Shown here: positions 23,654-34,478 of the stretch, in pieces
Position numbering within the stretch: position 1 is the first letter of the stretch
Layout of the letters: each line of letters begins with the position of its first letter
DNA from: Nemania diffusa
Taxonomy: Eukaryota; Ascomycota; Sordariomycetes; Xylariales; Xylariaceae
Length of the DNA stretch: 64,000 nt
Reading direction: 5' to 3'
NCBI GenBank assembly: GCA_038501195.1
Contig: JBBPUQ010000010.1
Span: 3,470,001 to 3,534,000 of the forward strand
Notes under the pieces: model-generated
Database searches by the model: none
What the model saw: the letters and a program-made list of their open reading frames with translations, nothing else
What the model was told of the DNA's origin: nothing
Made by a program: the position numbers and the translations under genes

Positions 23654-24879
23654 ATGCCGCTGCTAAATCTCATCGTCACGGCACTACTTGGCCTACCAGC
23701 CCACGTGCTCGGCGTTAACCTACTAGCATCACACTATACGGGCAAGATCTACTCGCTCTCTTTTAACAATAACACTTTGTCAGTCGGCTCGCCTGTTACT
23801 GGTGCCGGTAGCCTCCCTGCCTGGTTGGGCCTCGATACCAATGGTGGCGCCAAGACCGTATACTCTGTTGATGAGGACTGGTTTGGCAGCGGTGTGCTCG
23901 CCTCCTTCACAGTAGGAGCAAACGGCGCTTTAACGCAGACGGGCAAGCTTGCCTCACTGGGGGCGAGCGTACACGGCACACCATATGCAAACGCGAAGTT
24001 CTTCGCAACGGTTGAATAGTATGCTATTTATTCAATGCCTTCTATGAAATAGACCCTACGACTTACGATGTACACAGTGACCCGTCCACTCTCACCACCT
24101 ACGCCCTACCATTCCAGGCGGGCGGCAAGGTGCTGCAGAAGTTCAAATTCAACATGACAGCCCCGGGCCCGAACCCGCGCCAGAACGCACCTCACCCACA
24201 CGCCGCCCACGTCGACCCGACGGGAAAGTTCCTCCTCGTGCCGGACCTCGGCGCCGACCTCATCCGCATCTTCAGCATCGACGCGACCAGCGGCCAGCTC
24301 ACCGCCTGCCCGCCCGGCCAGGCGGGCGCCGGGGACGGCCCGCGCCACGGCGCCTTCTGGGGGCCCAGCAGCAACTCCACCGACGGCCTGATGCTGTACA
24401 CGGTGAACGAGCTTGGCAACTCGGTGACGACGTGGCGCACGTCCTACGCGGACGCCCAGTGCCTCGCGCTCATGCGCCAGCAGACGACGCCCACGCACGC
24501 GGGCGGCACGGCGCTCGCCGCGGGCTCCAAGGCCGCCGAGGTGCACGTCGCGGGCAACTTCGTGTACGCGGCGAACCGCGCGGACCAGACCTTCGGCGCG
24601 CAGCAGGACTCGATCGCGACGTACGAGATCGATCCCGCCACGGGCGCGCTGGCCTGGGTCGAGGCTACGAATGCCCACGCCTGGTTTCCGCGCACCTTCC
24701 AGGTCAACCGCGCCGGCGACCTCGTGGCCGTCGGCGGGCAGACGAGCAGCAATGTTGCCATCATCCGGCGCGACCCCGCTACTGGGAGGCTAGGGAGCCT
24801 CGTGGCTAGTGCGCTGGTCGCGACGCCGGGGAGGGAGCAGGAGGAGGATGGGTTGAGTGCTGTTATTTGGGTTGAGTAG
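23654..24879 (+). CDS. Secreted beta-propeller lactonase (6-phosphogluconolactonase / muconate cyclase type)
   Basis: Two exons, 23654-24018 and 24078-24879; 59-bp intron; 388 aa. Signal peptide about residues 1-20 (MPLLNLIVTALLGLPAHVLG). The body shows the repeating blades of the PF10282 lactonase fold: NLLASHYTGKIYSLSF, NAPHPHAAHVDPTGKFLLVPDLGADLIRIF, HGAFW, LYTVNELGNSV, FVYAANR, ATYEIDPATGAL, and RTFQVNRAGDLVAVGGQ. Exon 2 is extremely GC-rich. The fold covers lactonases and carboxy-cis,cis-muconate cyclases; secretion and the neighbouring sugar oxidase favour a sugar-lactone substrate, which is inference. The joined codon across the intron completes VEYDPSTLTTY. Confidence 0.85.
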
Positions 24880-26021
24880 ATTGTCTTGGGGGTGTACTTA
24901 CCTGTGATTTAGCTACCTAGATAGCTGGCAGAGAGGTGAGAGGGTACACAGGAGGAAAAAAGAAAATAGGGAGTTTGTGCCATTGTACTATCTTATCTTG
25001 GCTGGTGCCGTTTGTATATACGTACAACGAGAACTACAAAATCAGAGTATGAACAAGCATATATTTCGAGTGTAGACCGATCTGTGACCCTCACCTTTAG
25101 CTTCGGTAACCCTGCAACGCGAAAAAAGGATGTGCATCCATCTAGATAGCAGAAACCCATCACCTCCCTCCCTCTCTCCTCCCTCCGTCATCGCCACCAC
25201 GCGAGAAATCCGACCCGCTGACTCGGTCCGATTTTCGTCATAAGCACACCTGATATATTGCTGTCCAAGTATCCAAGTACACGCTAGACAGCCACTGATA
25301 TAGTATATACGAGGCCGAGAGCGCATATAGACGTGTAAGCCCACGGGTTGTTTAAAGGGTTATTGCACCGGCTAAACGGGCCGCGCGCGAAAGGGGAAAA
25401 GGGCCAGAGGAGGGATATAGGGAGTCGATATTAAAATTAAACGCTCGGCTGAGGGGTGGGCTTATCTCGGCGTTGTAGGCGCCGGCATCCCCCGGTGTTG
25501 CTTTGCGCGTTGCGTGTCTGGGTGTTATCGCCCTTTCTTGTTTTTGGGTTTCTTCTACTTCTTTTTTATGGCAGTGCTGGGATTCGGGTGGATTTCAGGA
25601 TTCTGGGTCTGGTTCGTCTGTTTCTCTCTACTGCTTGGTGAAAAGCAAGATCCGACTCACGTCGACTTGTTGACCATGTTAAACATCTCTTTCGCCCTGG
25701 CTACTATCTAATGACACCTGCGGACAGTTGTTAAATATTCTCGTCTTATATATTCGGCGTATAATGTCTTTTTGTACCCCAGACGTCGTAGCTTCATTGA
25801 TTGTACGGTATCTACCATCACCCGTAAGAAACATACGTCTTGCGTTGAACACATGCATGCAAAACCCCCCGCCAACAACAACCTGACACGACACGACACG
25901 ACAATCCCGTGTTTCCCAGTTCCCGTCTTGATGAGAAAATCAAAAGACCCTTGAAACTCCTTGATACAATACCAGCCCTGACCCAACCACCATGAAGTGT
26001 GAAATGAAGCAAAGTCGAGGA
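24880..26021. other. Convergent intergenic, no gene seen
   Basis: 1.1 kb of probable 3' UTR and spacer; T- and CT-rich stretches, no conserved coding. Confidence 0.5.
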
Positions 26022-27069
26022 CTAGACGGTGCCGCTGATGCTTAGCTCCCGGATCTCCTGCAAGACCTGCTCTACTCTCTGGTCGAGTTGGCCTTCGGCA
26101 TACTGATCTCTCGTGTCGGCATCGAGGTATTGCTGGACTTGGGCCATCCTGCTATACGCCTCGGCACAGAAGCGGAGTTGGATCTTGACGAGGGCCTCGA
26201 AGCTCGGGTCTAGGTAGGGCACGCGCATGTCGATGAGCTGGGGCAATTCGCTAGATAGCTGGTCGTTGAGCTGTTCGTAGGCTGCCTTGGCCATCTCCAT
26301 TTCTTTCTCGGTACGGGGGAGTTTCGTGACGTCCTTGTCGGGTTTCTCGGCTAGTTTTTTGACCTTGGCTCGCAGGGCGTCGTAGTCTAGGAGTTTATGG
26401 CCGCGCTTCTTGATACCTGGAGTCGTCATTAGTTAGGCTCTTTTTTCTTCGTTTTTTTCAGAAGGCGAAGTAGAGGAGTTTGGTGCGTACATTCGTTCAC
26501 GTCGGGGAAGTACGCGCAAAACCGGCTGATGGGTTCTAACACGGTCGTTCTGGGACATGTTAGCAAGATTCTAGCTTAGCATCATCAGATGTCGCATCGC
26601 ACCTATATGGGCCATCCAAGGCCTTGATTGTTTCGGCGTCTAGATCTTCTACTGCTTGCTTGTAACTTCTACTAACACCATCTTTCGCACCGGAATCGCC
26701 GTAGAACGCGTCTATCGTCTCCGCTATGCGCATCTGCGACGCCGTCATGGCTGCCACTCGTCAGTCTCGGGCGTGTCTCATGTCACGCCATTGCTCGAGA
26801 AGTATGTGTATTACCCCGTAACGAATCCAGGTATCCTCTCGCCTCCTTCTGCAGGCGCAGTGCGGCGGCCTCCATGGTGCGGAACCGCCTCTCCTCGACT
26901 TCGTAGTCGCGGTCGTTCGTCTTCTCGACATGGCCGGTCTTCATCATGACCTGTGTCGTCGCACGGTTGACGTTCTTCTTAAACCCTGGACCGGTATAAC
27001 CGTCAGTCTAGGTTCACGTAACATTTCATCTCGTGTTGCCATCTTTGCTGCCGTACCTGCCCACGACAT
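26022..27069 (-). CDS. RVS161: BAR-domain protein Rvs161/Hob3
   Basis: Five exons: 27069-27057, 26985-26815, 26750-26603, 26549-26491, 26416-26022; 786 nt, 261 aa. The 13-nt first exon encodes MSWAG split to FKKNVNRATTQVMMKTGHVE, the conserved amphipathic N-terminus of amphiphysin-like Rvs161. It is followed by the BAR coiled-coil (FRTMEAAALRLQKEARGYLDSLR, MTASQMRIAETIDAFYGD, LEPISRFCAYFPDVNE, IKKRGHKLLDYDALRAKVKKL). The protein heterodimerises with Rvs167 to bend membranes at endocytic sites and acts in cell polarity and fusion. No SH3 domain, as expected for the Rvs161 partner. Length and exon phases agree fully with the family. Confidence 0.93.
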
Positions 27070-27822
27070 GTTTGCGGTATTGTGACCTGTCGGTTTCCAA
27101 GATACGGGGGCGTTGCGGATGCCGGGATCGTATGGAGGAGGAAGTTCGGGAACCGGAAGGCAAACGGAAACGCAAACGCAAATGCACCGATCGATCGATC
27201 GACCGACAGATGGGGGCCAAGTGCACGCAAAATCGCTGGGCTCGGGCTGACTTTGGCGAAGACAAACAAAAAAAGAAGTTGTAAGGATTATGAGCAATGC
27301 TGTACAGATGCGATGTGAGGTTGGCTGCCTATGGTATGGTAAGAGAGAGTTGGTGAGACGAGTACGCAGTAATTGACACACGTACTGTAGGTGATGTGAT
27401 GGATGGATGTTTTGTGGCTTGGTTTCTTGACTGGGCCGTAGAAAAAGAGCGACGTCAGCGAGGGGCTGCGCCCGGTCGCCAAGGCGCGCGCCGGAGGGAT
27501 GCTGGCTGTGTCACCCGTGTGATGGTACCTAGGTACTTGCAGGTGGCTTGCCTATTTCTCGATAGGCGCTATCTAGCCTGTATCTCAACACTGGAATGCA
27601 CTGTACTACACTGTAGGTACTTTAGGTAGGTACCTAGCTATCCTGAGATACATAGTACCTATGTAGATAGCTCACTAATACTATCTAGAACCCACCCAAA
27701 AATGAACAAATTTCAGCTTCACTTCTTACTCTATATATTTCATTAACTGTACAGAGTATCTCACGAAGAAATAGTCTCACTCATTTAATATGAATAATAG
27801 TATTAAGAAATAGAATATCGCA
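27070..27822. other. Shared 5' region with GGTACCT-type motifs
   Basis: Between the divergent Rvs161 and Pth1 starts. Contains a short GATC tetranucleotide run near 27186-27200 and a cluster of overlapping TAGGTACCT-like words near 27527-27660. Confidence 0.5.
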
Positions 27823-28449
27823 ATGTTTGTTCCTCGTTTCTTAGTCATTAGCCTTGGTAATCCAGCACCTCTTTCCAACTCCTTTCACTCGGCCGGCCAC
27901 GTCGCGCTCTGCGCAGTCCAGAGAGCCCTCGCTCCCTCGCAACCCCAGTTCTCCTCCTCCGAGCGATATGGCCAGAAGTTGTGCATGGCCTCGCCCTCCC
28001 TGCCGTACACATTCATCCAGAGCCCCACCATGATGAACATTTCTGGCCCTTGGGTTCGCGCCACCTGGAACGACATGCTCAAGAGACATGGGCTTCAGGC
28101 CTCGGAACTGGGCCTGGTAATTGTCCACGACGAGCTCGAGGCCAGCTTTGGTGCCGTCCAGAGACGCAAGTGGAATACCAGCCATCGTGGGCACAATGGA
28201 CTCAAGAGCGTCAAGAAGAGCCTCGATTCGCTTGAATGCTCCCACGACCGCTGGTCTCGCATAGCAATCGGTATCGGGAGACCTATCGACCGGACACCAG
28301 ATGTTGTTGCCGACTACGTGTTGCGGGACATGACATCCCGCCAAAGGCGTACAATAGACACGGAAGTTGGTCCGAAGATCATCCACTGCTTGCGCGACCT
28401 ACAAGATGAGTGGCAGGAGAGTCACGATAGAGAGAGGGCGGCGGCTTGA
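27823..28449 (+). CDS. PTH1: Peptidyl-tRNA hydrolase (bacterial Pth / Pth1 type)
   Basis: Single exon, 208 aa. All catalytic landmarks of the Pth family are present: SLGNP with Asn (about residue 13), the catalytic His in FHSAGH (about 22), MNISG, and VHDELE with the catalytic Asp (about 103), then HRGHNGLKS and IAIGIGRP, and a DYVLRDM block. The enzyme releases tRNA from prematurely dropped peptidyl-tRNA and is usually mitochondrial in fungi. A clear targeting presequence is not visible; the protein starts almost directly at the first beta-strand (RFLVISLGNP). Start chosen as the only ATG upstream of that strand. Confidence 0.92.
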   Translation: MFVPRFLVISLGNPAPLSNSFHSAGHVALCAVQRALAPSQPQFSSSERYGQKLCMASPSLPYTFIQSPTMMNISGPWVRATWNDMLKRHGLQASELGLVIVHDELEASFGAVQRRKWNTSHRGHNGLKSVKKSLDSLECSHDRWSRIAIGIGRPIDRTPDVVADYVLRDMTSRQRRTIDTEVGPKIIHCLRDLQDEWQESHDRERAAA

Positions 28450-29805
28450 TTACTAAGGTCATTCTCTAATGAGTATAGCTACCGATTGCAACAATCTCCT
28501 CTGATCCTACCAGTCTACTACCCACTATACCCTTTTCCTCCCCCATACGAGGCTAAGGCTGGCGACCTTAAGTTCAAGGTACATCTACCAACTAAGCAGT
28601 AATCAGCTAGCTACTGGGCCCTTTGATATCAACTCAAGATAGTATGCCTCTCACCAAATTCTCGACTCACAGATTAGATATACACAGTGCTGACTGAAAA
28701 AGGCGTAGGAAAAGAAGCCACGAGAAGTGGTGAAGAAGTGTAGTCCTTCGATACCCCTGCCTACAGGCAACTCGAATAGACAAGAGGATGAAAGGGGAAA
28801 TACGCCTGGCAGCTAGAAAGATACGGGACGATTAGGCCCCGGGCTTTCCCGACAACAAGATGAGTCTAGGTTATACATCCAACTTTCAGCAATGCACATC
28901 TAGTTCACTCCCCTTTCTAGCCTCGATTTTGGTCAAGGGTTTGAATAGGTTTGGTGATACATATCCAGGGTGCTAAGTTGAGTCTCACAAATCACAGTAT
29001 CAAACTGTAACCGCAATTCTAGCCTATGCAGTCAGGCCTTGTACTCATCGTCTAGCATAGGTTTGCACTTAATCGTTTACACCGATGGCACTTTGACATT
29101 TATTCCTGAACGTTCTAGTATCCATCGAAGTTCATGTTTTACTGAAAATACGAGTCTGTTGCCTCATTGCTTCTAGCAACAAGGGTACCCTAGCAACATT
29201 ATGATTCGAACCATTCCACGGTTAACCCGTCCGGGGGTCGTTTTTACGCCAGTCAGCCGCGTAGTATGTTCTACAGACAAATATGGCAACCAATGCCGTA
29301 CTATGCTCTAGCCGAATAGCGTAAAGACGTGATTGGCTATCCATCATGGCTCATCCCCGAAGCTGATAAAACTCTCAGCGAGGTTGTGTCAACAAGCCGC
29401 GTGGAAATGGCGTATGCATCGACATGAGGTCTGGGCTCATGGATGACAGCCTTTGTAGGGGCTACGATGGTTCTCTCAAGACGTCAAGACGATCTCGCTG
29501 CTCAGTTTTAGCCGTACTCGCGTCTACAACTCGACAATCGTTATCTATGCCCTCATGTCATGACCGTGTGCCAAGTAATGCAATGCACTGAAGATTGTAC
29601 GGAATTGCGAGAGAGCACAAACACCAGATATGAAGTTAATATGATATACAATTTGTGTATATCCCGGTTCTCTCCCTGAGTCATGTTTCTCTACTAAGCC
29701 GGGCTACCGGCAATCCCGAAATCGGTTATAGCAAAGATGGTCTTCTATTACCACTCAACCCCTATTCGCATCAGAGCACCGATCGATCGTTGCACGAAAT
29801 GTCAT

Positions 29806-29845
29806 CTATCATCCTATGTGTACACCTATCATCCTATGTGTACAC
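29806..29845. repeat. Exact tandem duplication, 2 x 20 bp
   Basis: The unit CTATCATCCTATGTGTACAC occurs twice back to back without mismatch. Confidence 0.9.
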
Positions 29846-32378
29846 CGTAATCGGGTATCCGCACTAAGCTTTAGTTAGGGTTTGTGCGTGACGCACGATG
29901 GGAATCGTCAGCGAGTGCTGTAATACACACACTCCATATTGCTCGGCTCCTATTGAGTTTATATGAGCTTGCGTATGGTTATTGAGCTGCAGGGGTCGTG
30001 GGGATGACGAGTCTGGCGCCCTCACTCGACGATAGAGCAAGGTCAGATACCCAGTGGACGCATGCCTGGTAGAGGTACCCAGCAAATGTATACCGTCCAG
30101 CACTGAGGGAACTTTCTAAGGGCAAGCCTTGGGCTTGGATTCCCACGCGGCACTCCTCTCATTGACTCATGCCCCATGGTCTCGTCCTGGGCTAAGACCC
30201 CCAGACGATTGAGATACTAGGTTCGTAGAGTAGAGACGACATGCTCTGGTTTGTCTGATTCACTGGCGGCTTTCAGACCTATCTCCCGGCCCTTGGGTCG
30301 TACCACATAAGCTACAGCTAACTCGCTAACTAGTAATCTCGTTGCTAACACTAACATCAAGGCCCTCAGCAACAATTGTCTGTTTTCACAACGCTAGCCG
30401 TTTAGCCAGAAGCGCCCACCTTAGGTACGTCTACAACAACACTCAGGGTTGCCTCTTCGAGAGTCCATGCTTAGGACTATCTTCTCCGCTCCCACCCACA
30501 TTGGGGATTTAGGTGTTAAGCACGATGCGAACACTGTGTCGATGCTTACTTAGGTACTAAAAACCCACCCAGCAATGCACCCTTGTAAAATTGGAAGCGG
30601 TACCAACTACCAACAGAGCCTACTAGTCTCCACAAACATGATATCGCGAATATTCCGTAGAAGAACCTAAGTCTCTCCGTACACTCATCCGTTCTCGCTT
30701 CAATAAACTTTTTAGCCAAACCCTATGAGAGAGCATGAGGAAGTTCCATGCTCTTTGATACCTAGACGAGAGGTGCTTCATATTATCCGGCGAAGCAGTC
30801 GTGACTTTCAAGCCCCGGCAATTGTGCCTGTATAATCATAAGTCGTGACACTTACACTGCCTAGCCGTCGAAATTATTACTGTAAGATTACATATTCAAC
30901 CGCTGTTATTGTGTAGTGTATGACCTATGCCATAACGCTTTTGGTATAGTTTCCTCGCTGGGTGGTGGTATTAGACTCATCTGGCAAGCTGATAGGCTGC
31001 AGGATCCCTGCATGCCATACACTCAATTTGAAAACGCTAATACGGGACGTGCCGACGAGCCTCCATTTTTATGTACTAAGCTTTGCCTAATGCATATAAA
31101 CACCTGTAAGTCGGTACTCAAATCAGTATTTAACGTAAGGTATCAGTATCACGGTCTAGGCATGTTGTCAATACCAGCAAGTAAATACTGTCACGTGATT
31201 TCCGACTACAGCTGTTGCTATAGCAAGTAAAACCAGACGGGTCTTTCTTCCCAGTAGCGTCATAATACGGTGGCGACGTCCTTTCCTTTAGAACAGTAGT
31301 TCAAGTATAATTGCGTAAGGCTAGGTATGGATTCACATATTTTAATCGGCCACGAGGGTCAGAATACCCTCGTAGTGTAGAATGAGTATCGTGCCGAGCT
31401 CTATACTACCAGAGTGATCTAGAACGGCCCCTCTACGTAGTTCGTGTATTACACTTTCCAGCACCTCAGCGCTTATTCTCCACTTCTAACATCATTCGTG
31501 TTGCTCAGGGATCTGAATTGCAGGGCAAATAACTTTTCGAATCTTCGTTGCTTCTCGCTTGATATCGGTCGTGTTGCTGGGGGGTATAATTTGAAACATA
31601 AACTATCTTTCCAACCGCCGATCTTGAATGGATTCGTATATGCAGACTCGATAGTAATATTTGTTCGAAGTGGGCCTTGGATTAGCAACGTACGGGCATA
31701 TATCTCCTAGAGTGGTTGAGGCAAATTTAGATAATATCGCGGAAACTACGATCCGTCATACATCGATGGAAACTAAAGCAATCCCTTAGTAGACCGAGAC
31801 ACTAGGCAAGTACACAGTGGCGAGCAAAGAGTCTAATTCAGAGGGCAATATCGGAGACGTCAAAGTTGGAAAGTAGCAAGGCCTATCCATACAGCAAACA
31901 CGTATGCAAACATACCGACATCGCTCGAATGTGTTCTTCTTTCAAGTCCCGGGATACGCCTGATGATGATCATTAGCTTCGCATTTCTAGGCAAGGTGAA
32001 TTAAGTGCTTGAGTGATACAGGGTCTTTTGCACTGAAAGTTCGGAGGGATCGAAGTGCCCTAGGTGCTATAAACCACAGTTCCAGCGGCTTGTAATTCAC
32101 TAAGTGACTGCTACTATTAGGAAAGGAGGGAATCTCTAGCAGACCGCCCTATTGACTCTTAGAGGCCGATTTAAGCCTATGAGGTACAGACCAAGCCCTG
32201 TCCAAGGTTTGGTTCTATCACAGGTGTAGACCACACTTACGTGTCCAGCACTTCCTAGCAACGTCGCCTGCATAACCACATTTTCACTGTCCGGGGTCTC
32301 TCGAGTTATAGTTCATAGGATGAACGCAAAGATATATGGATGGACTCGGGGAATATATCCAATTGTTCAACGGTCGCG

Positions 32379-32387
32379 TATAAATAT
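32379..32387 (+). promoter_or_regulatory. TATA-like box upstream of the 52-residue-repeat gene
   Basis: TATAAATAT followed within about 10 nt by a CT-rich tract, a common fungal core-promoter layout. It is about 370 nt upstream of ATG 32751; the leader between them contains short open frames. Confidence 0.45.
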
Positions 32388-32750
32388 TGCCTCCTCTCCC
32401 CCCAATTCTCTCGAACTCCACATCTTCGACCACCTCAGCAAGCATACCACATCAGTGTATACCGGCATCGAGACAACAGTTACGCTTACTAAATTCACAC
32501 TCATCTTCATCTTAATTCATCAGTTCACTCTCCCAAAGTCGACTTACCATTACTCGTTACTCAGATCTCATTGTGTAGTTAAAGCACACCGGCTTCCTAT
32601 ATCCTATTTACACCAAAGTCGTATGTTACTCTCAATCCCCCAAGTCGTCTTAGAAACTAGTGTGATAACTATCTCTTCAGGCCTGACCCTTTACGGTCTA
32701 CCCTTTCACATATTTTGGATATTTGTTGCTTATACATCACTGCCAACACA

Positions 32751-34478
32751 ATGTCTGAAATGGTCTCATTACTCGCGGGACAGCGATCTCCACCCCTTGA
32801 TTTTCGGATCCAACAGATCGAACAAGCACGTCGCCGGTTGGAGCGTATTCACCAGTATGGCAATAAAGGCTGGTCAGTTATCGGTGCAGCGCGCAATGGC
32901 TTGAAGGGCAAGGCTCCCGGAGAGGTGCAACACGTCAAATTTTGCATAGAAATCGTGGAAAATAACCTGCACCTACAGACGCACTGGTCCGCCCCCCAAT
33001 GGATGAATCTGGAGAAGGCCCAATGCAAAGGCAAATCTTTCATTTACCTGCTATTGAGTGCTATGCGTCAAATTATCGACGCATTGAAGAGGGCCCGAGA
33101 CCGCCAAATCAACAGCACCATGCCGGGGAACGTGCTCCCCGGACAGGCACCAATAAACAACGTCCTGCCGAGGACACAACCGAACGATGTCCAGCTAGGC
33201 ATGTTGCCAGGTATGCAACAGAATAAATTCCTATCAGGACCGCACCAAACTAACCTCTTGCCAGTTACATCCCAACCCCCGATTGTGCCAGATACACAAC
33301 CACAAGCATTACCTAGCATGCAACAAAATCATTCCCCGCCCGCCCAGCAACAAGATTCGGGTCTGATAGATTTAACATCACTCTCGTCAGGTAGCCAACA
33401 GAGCAACCCCCCGACAGGCTCGTCCGGAGGCTCTGGTGTGCAAAACACACCGAATAATTCCGTTACAAGTTTGGCCACACTACAATCCACACCCCATCCC
33501 GACCTGCCGGCCATGCCCGAGGCCCCATACATACCGGTCATGCCAGAGGCCCCATACCTACTGGCGGTACAGCCAGCACAATGTGATATAAACGACGTAC
33601 AAGGCCGTATCATGCCCGCAATTCCCCTGCGGTATCCAGAACAACAGCCGCTGCCGTGGGACATTTCGGGACAAGGCTACATGCATCCCCAAGCGCCGCA
33701 GTTGGCGAGGCCGGGACCAAGCCCCGCGGGGGCACAACCAGTACAGCCGTCACTCACGGAGGCACAACAGTTACAGCAGTCACTAGATCGTCAGGCCATC
33801 GACGTAACAAATAGGCAACGACGAGAAGCTGTGAGAATGGCTAATAAGACGCACAACTACAACCCGCAAGCTGCTCAAGAGGCTCGGCGGAAGAACAGGA
33901 AGGCGAGAAAGAGGGATATGAGATCCCGGACGAGGTTGGATAACCAGGCTCTGCCGGCACCCGGGCAAGACTCTCCGGTGGCAGAGAACCCCCTTGTGGC
34001 GGCGGTTCAGGCGCCGGCAGTTCAAGTGCCGGTAGAGCACATTCAGGAGCCGGTTGAGGCGGCTCAAGAGCCGGCTGAGGCCATTCAGGAGGCGGGGGAG
34101 TGGTGGAATATGGAGGAGGCAATTCCGGATGTGGACGGGATGGTGGATGCGTGGGTGATGAATGAGCAGGCTCAAGCGATCGTGCCGGCAGAGGCCATTC
34201 AGGAGCCGCTTGAGGCGGCTCAAGAGCCGGCTGAGGCCATTCAGGAGGCGGGGGAGTTGTGGAATATGGAGGAGGCAATTTTAGATGTGGACTGGATGGT
34301 GATGAATGTGCTCGCTCAAGCGATCGTGCCGGCAGAGGCAGTTCAAGAGGCGGGGGCAGCGGAAGAGGTGGCGCCGGCAGAGGCGACTCACGAGGCGGCG
34401 GGGGAGGAGCTGGAACCCTGTTGGCCTCCTGTGACTGATGAGGAGCTAGGTGAATTTTCATCATTGTTTGATATTTGA
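32751..34478 (+). CDS. Hypothetical Q/P-rich protein with 52-residue C-terminal repeat
   Basis: Single exon, 575 aa from ATG 32751. Residues about 1-125 look folded and helical (FRIQQIEQARRRLERIHQYG, then FIYLLLSAMRQIIDALKRARD). The middle is disordered, rich in Gln, Pro, Asn and Ser, with short repeats such as two MPEAPY units. A very basic block (about residues 385-405, RRKNRKARKRDMRSRTR) could be a nuclear-localisation or nucleic-acid-binding segment. The C-terminus contains acidic Glu/Ala/Gln repeats: a 52-residue unit (bases 34041-34196), a 48-residue unit (34197-34340) and a partial third, each including IQEP.EAAQEPAEAIQEAGE and WNMEEAI. I recognise no family. A basic block plus an acidic repeat suggests a nuclear regulator, but that is speculation. 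Confidence 0.65.
   Translation: MSEMVSLLAGQRSPPLDFRIQQIEQARRRLERIHQYGNKGWSVIGAARNGLKGKAPGEVQHVKFCIEIVENNLHLQTHWSAPQWMNLEKAQCKGKSFIYLLLSAMRQIIDALKRARDRQINSTMPGNVLPGQAPINNVLPRTQPNDVQLGMLPGMQQNKFLSGPHQTNLLPVTSQPPIVPDTQPQALPSMQQNHSPPAQQQDSGLIDLTSLSSGSQQSNPPTGSSGGSGVQNTPNNSVTSLATLQSTPHPDLPAMPEAPYIPVMPEAPYLLAVQPAQCDINDVQGRIMPAIPLRYPEQQPLPWDISGQGYMHPQAPQLARPGPSPAGAQPVQPSLTEAQQLQQSLDRQAIDVTNRQRREAVRMANKTHNYNPQAAQEARRKNRKARKRDMRSRTRLDNQALPAPGQDSPVAENPLVAAVQAPAVQVPVEHIQEPVEAAQEPAEAIQEAGEWWNMEEAIPDVDGMVDAWVMNEQAQAIVPAEAIQEPLEAAQEPAEAIQEAGELWNMEEAILDVDWMVMNVLAQAIVPAEAVQEAGAAEEVAPAEATHEAAGEELEPCWPPVTDEELGEFSSLFDI
34041..34386 (+). repeat. In-frame tandem repeat, 156/144 bp units
   Basis: Two nearly identical copies, starting at 34041 and 34197, and a degenerate third starting at 34341, all in frame within the 575-aa protein. 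Differences are mainly single substitutions and a four-residue deletion in copy 2. Confidence 0.85.

Larger units (their letters stand above)
28450..32750. other. 4.3-kb gene-poor stretch
   Basis: No open frame longer than about 105 codons until the leader of the 32751 gene, and none with a recognisable domain. It holds an exact 20-bp tandem duplication and, at the right end, a TATA-like promoter. I see no transposon protein relic. Confidence 0.5.

Noticed and set aside
32320..32750. Upstream open frame as a separate gene
   Set aside because: It overlaps the 32751 gene, starts just before a TATA-like box and has no protein-like features; most likely leader sequence.
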